A stretch of 15,683 nt of DNA from Betaproteobacteria bacterium. GTDB taxonomy: Bacteria > Pseudomonadota > Gammaproteobacteria > Burkholderiales > Burkholderiaceae_E. Below are positions 12,843 to 15,683 of this stretch, one piece after another (position 1 is the stretch's first letter; each line of letters starts with the position of its first letter). Under the pieces are notes generated by a model. It was not told where the DNA came from. It worked only from the letters and a program-made list of their open reading frames with translations, and searched no databases. The DNA is taken from assembly GCA_009922405.1 (NCBI GenBank), contig RFVZ01000029.1, forward strand, positions 1-15,683. Direction: 5' to 3'. A program made the position numbers and the translations under genes.

Positions 12843-15683
12843 TCGCTCGGATCATTCTCTTTGCCTTAACCCAGCGGGTCTTTGTGCTGGTGATGGTCGC
12901 CGCGCTGATCTGCACCGGGGTGCTCGCGCTGACCAACCTGCCGATCGAGGCGTTTCCTGACGTTCAGGACATCCAGGTCCGCGTAATTTCGCAGCTCCCC
13001 GGGCAGGCTCCGCAGGACATGGAACGCTCGGTCACCCTGCCAATTGAACGCGAGGTCGCCGGTATACCGCGCTTGACGAACGTTCGGTCAGTCACGATGA
13101 CGGGGCTCTCGATCGTCACGCTGACGTTTGCGGAAGATACAGACAACTATTTTGCACGCCAGCAGGTCACCGAAAAACTCGGTACCGTGACGCTCCCGGT
13201 TGGGGTTCAGCCGCAACTGGCCCCGCTATCCACGGCAGTGGGTGAGGTCTACCGGTACACCATCGAGGCCCCCGGTCTCAGTGACACCGAGATTCGTACC
13301 CTGCAGGACTGGACGGTCCGTCCCGTTCTGCGCATGACACCAGGGGTGGCGGATGTCGTGAGTTTTGGCGGTGCCATCCGCGAATACCACGTCGAGTTTG
13401 ACCCACTGGCCTTGCGCAAATTTCAGGTCACGCTTGATCAACTCACGCAGGCCATTGCAAACGGCAATGGCAACGCCGGAGGCGGGTTGGTTCGCCAGGG
13501 TGACGCGTCCCTGGTCGTCCGATCATCTGGGCTGTTTGAGTCCATCGACGACGTGCGCAAGGTCGTGATCGAGTCCCGACAGGGCCGCGCAATTACGGTT
13601 GCGGATCTGGCAACTGTCAAAATCAGCGAGCGCCCTCGCTACGGATATGTTGCATCGGACAAGCGGGATAGCATCGTCGAAGGCATCGTCTCGATGACGA
13701 AGGGTGGCAACCCCTCAAAGATCAACGCGGCCCTTAAACAGCGCATCGCTGACTTGCAGACGCGTCTCCCGGCCGGCGTCAAGATTTTGCCGATCTACGA
13801 CCGGACAGAACTTGTGCATCACACGGTCACCACGGTCGTTGAAAACCTGATTGTTGGCGCGCTGCTGGTGATTGCCGTTTTGGTGGTCTTTCTGTCGAGC
13901 TGGACGGCCGCTCTGGTCGTCGCCACCGTCATTCCGCTGGCCCTGTTGTTTGCCTTCATCCTGATGGACGCCCGCGGAGTGTCGGCCAACCTCATCTCAC
14001 TCGGCGCTGTCGACTTCGGGATCATCATCGACAGTGCGGTGGTGATCGTCGAGGCGCTCATGGTTCGGTTGGCGGTCCACACCGCCCACGAAGTGGATTC
14101 ACCGCAGGGTCGAAAACATCGGATGCAACTGCTGAACCGCACGATGACCGATATGGCATCTCCAGTACTCTTCTCAAAAGCCATCATTATTCTGGCCTTT
14201 GTCCCGATTTTTACATTTCAGCGTGTTGAGGGAAAAATCTTCACGCCAGTCGCGCTCACGCTGACCTTCGCCCTGCTTGGCGCGGTCTTACTGACCTTTA
14301 CCCTGCTACCGACCCTACTCGCTTTCGTAGTGCAAAAGCGGCCTCTCGCTGAGACTCACAAATCTTGGCTGGACTGGTTGCAGAACCGCTACCGTGAACT
14401 GCTCGACCTCACCATTCACAACGCACGCAAGACACTTTTTCTTGCACTGATTCCGGTGGTGGTCGCCTTCGGACTGGCTGCTCGTCTGGGTAGCGAATTC
14501 ATGCCAAAGCTCGATGAAGGAAACATATGGCTCACCATCACGCTGCCAACCTCTGCATCGCTCGAGACCACCAAAAACATCGAGCGGCTGGTCCGCGCCA
14601 AGATCCTCACTTACCCCGAAGTCAACCACATCATTACTCAGGTGGGCCGCCCTGACGACGGATCGGATCCGAAGGGTCCGAATAATCTCGAGAATCTGGT
14701 TGACCTGAAACCCCGCAACACCTGGCGCTTCGCCAGCAAAGAGGCGCTGGTCAGCAGCATGTCCGATGCCCTGAACGTCATTCCAGGCATCACGACTAAT
14801 TTCTCGCAGGTCATTCAAGACAACGTTGAAGAGTCGCTCTCGGGGTTTCGCGGCGAAATCGTCGCAAAAATCAGCGGCGACAATCTCGATATTCTTGAGG
14901 AGAAAGCCGACGACGTCGTCGAAGTCATTCAGCAAATTCGCGGAGCGACCGACGTTGAAGCCACCCGAATCGGCGGTCAGTCTGAAATCGTCGTCACACC
15001 CGATCGGTCGCGACTCGCTCGGTATGGGATCGGCGTAACCGATGTCAACCGACTGGTTACCCAAGCGATGTCCGGGGCACCGGTGACGAGCTTTTACGAA
15101 GGGGACAAGCGATTTGAGGTCGTCGTTCGGGCAGATCCCACCAATCGCAACAGTATCGACGCCATCTCGAGCCTGCAGCTAGAGATCCCTGGGACACAGG
15201 TTGGCAATGGTCCAGGAACGATTTCGCTGGGCGAAGTCGCAAAAATCGAAGTCCACCAAGGCGCATCGCGAATTCTGCGTGAGGCGGGCTCGCGGATTGT
15301 GATCGTTAAGATGAACCTGCTCGGCCGCGATCAGGGTAGTTTCGTCGAAGAGGCCCAGGCGAGAGTCGCCGACAAAATCAAGTTGCCCCCCGGGTACACC
15401 CTGACGTGGGGCGGCCAGTTCGAAAATTCACAACGAGCAGCCGAGCGGTTGATGGTCATCATCCCGCTCACCGTTTTGTTGATTTTCTCGTTGTTGTTCT
15501 GGGCCTTTCGATCGGTGAGGCTTGCCGTCCTGGTGTTGGGGATGGTGCCATTTACGTTGGTGGGTGGGTTTGCAGCACTGGGCCTGGCTGGGCTTCATCT
15601 GTCGGTTTCTGCAGCAGTCGGGTTTATCGCGGTCGCCGGGATTTCGGTTCAAAACGGCGTCATCATGGCCGAGGAGGTCCTGC
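12839..15683 (+). CDS. Heavy-metal-type RND efflux pump, CzcA/CusA-like (C-terminal end missing)
   Basis: The first 948 residues of a pump whose family has about 1,040. It uses proton flow to export substrate, classically divalent or monovalent metal ions, from periplasm or cytoplasm through a tripartite complex. It starts MIARIILFALTQRVFVLVMV and shows the family blocks NLPIEAFPDVQD and LPIEREVAGIP. The transmembrane proton-relay acids are in GAVDFGIIIDSAVVIVEA: D392, D398 and E405, with the 6- and 7-residue spacing known for CzcA (D402, D408, E415). The residue after the second Asp is Ser, where many CzcA proteins have Gly. The second repeat begins near residue 535 and is cut off at ...GISVQNGVIMAEEVL. 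No outer-membrane factor gene is visible; it may lie to the right. The exact metal cannot be told from this sequence. Confidence 0.93.
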   Translation, partial: MIARIILFALTQRVFVLVMVAALICTGVLALTNLPIEAFPDVQDIQVRVISQLPGQAPQDMERSVTLPIEREVAGIPRLTNVRSVTMTGLSIVTLTFAEDTDNYFARQQVTEKLGTVTLPVGVQPQLAPLSTAVGEVYRYTIEAPGLSDTEIRTLQDWTVRPVLRMTPGVADVVSFGGAIREYHVEFDPLALRKFQVTLDQLTQAIANGNGNAGGGLVRQGDASLVVRSSGLFESIDDVRKVVIESRQGRAITVADLATVKISERPRYGYVASDKRDSIVEGIVSMTKGGNPSKINAALKQRIADLQTRLPAGVKILPIYDRTELVHHTVTTVVENLIVGALLVIAVLVVFLSSWTAALVVATVIPLALLFAFILMDARGVSANLISLGAVDFGIIIDSAVVIVEALMVRLAVHTAHEVDSPQGRKHRMQLLNRTMTDMASPVLFSKAIIILAFVPIFTFQRVEGKIFTPVALTLTFALLGAVLLTFTLLPTLLAFVVQKRPLAETHKSWLDWLQNRYRELLDLTIHNARKTLFLALIPVVVAFGLAARLGSEFMPKLDEGNIWLTITLPTSASLETTKNIERLVRAKILTYPEVNHIITQVGRPDDGSDPKGPNNLENLVDLKPRNTWRFASKEALVSSMSDALNVIPGITTNFSQVIQDNVEESLSGFRGEIVAKISGDNLDILEEKADDVVEVIQQIRGATDVEATRIGGQSEIVVTPDRSRLARYGIGVTDVNRLVTQAMSGAPVTSFYEGDKRFEVVVRADPTNRNSIDAISSLQLEIPGTQVGNGPGTISLGEVAKIEVHQGASRILREAGSRIVIVKMNLLGRDQGSFVEEAQARVADKIKLPPGYTLTWGGQFENSQRAAERLMVIIPLTVLLIFSLLFWAFRSVRLAVLVLGMVPFTLVGGFAALGLAGLHLSVSAAVGFIAVAGISVQNGVIMAEEVL

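Noticed and set aside
14315..15064. Long antisense ORF (249 aa) inside the RND pump gene
   Set aside because: It is a shadow of the pump frame in GC-rich DNA; the plus strand carries clear RND motifs throughout, and the antisense product has no recognisable features or ribosome site.
1..15683. CRISPR arrays, insertion sequences, integrases, toxin-antitoxin pairs
   Set aside because: No regularly spaced repeats, transposase or recombinase motifs, or paired small toxin/antitoxin ORFs were seen on either strand.

Overview
The window looks like chromosomal DNA from a GC-rich proteobacterium, most likely a betaproteobacterium of Burkholderiales type. This is an inference from gene content: thrS near tRNA-Val, a TctE/QseC-type sensor kinase, a CzcA/CusA-type RND pump, FbpB/FbpC-type ABC genes and a KefB/KefC-type antiporter. 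Most of the window is housekeeping or transport DNA. The clear compositional exception is an AT-rich islet at about 4.0-4.8 kb.

Layout, left to right. The 5' part of thrS lies on the minus strand (1-602). A poorly coding stretch follows, holding a degenerate tRNA-like sequence and one doubtful small ORF. Next come an exported MORN-repeat protein (1396-2073, +) with a good terminator, then a CPA2 cation/proton antiporter with an RCK domain (2216-3958, +). The AT-rich islet carries one secreted cysteine-rich protein that probably starts at TTG (4072-4521, -), and the islet is flanked by a 12-bp direct repeat. tRNA-Val(GAC) (4876-4952, -) shares its first 10 bases with the end of an FbpB-like iron ABC permease (4943-6589, -). 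The matching ATPase FbpC runs the other way (6588-7676, +), and the two start codons overlap in one CATG. A 19-bp AT-rich imperfect palindrome lies beside them.

The right half is built around a two-component system. On the minus strand, an OmpR-type response regulator (10823-11503), a TctE/QseC-type histidine kinase (9418-10830) and a potassium-channel-like protein (7645-9381) form one apparent operon. Divergent from it on the plus strand are an RND periplasmic adaptor (11580-12842) and a CzcA/CusA-type pump (12839 to the window end). The shared 76-bp spacer holds two copies of TTGACAGG with an 11-bp period, spaced 9 bp from a TATAGT hexamer, which is the expected geometry for the regulator's own operator.

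The most unusual object is the channel. It has two complete voltage-sensor domains in tandem (each with S1-S4 and its own arginine-rich S4) but only one pore (S5, SVGYGD filter, S6), followed by a cytoplasmic helical tail. A VSD-VSD-pore chain is not the standard Kv layout. Its placement in an operon with a sensor kinase and opposite a metal-type efflux pump suggests an envelope or ion-stress response unit. That functional link is inference.
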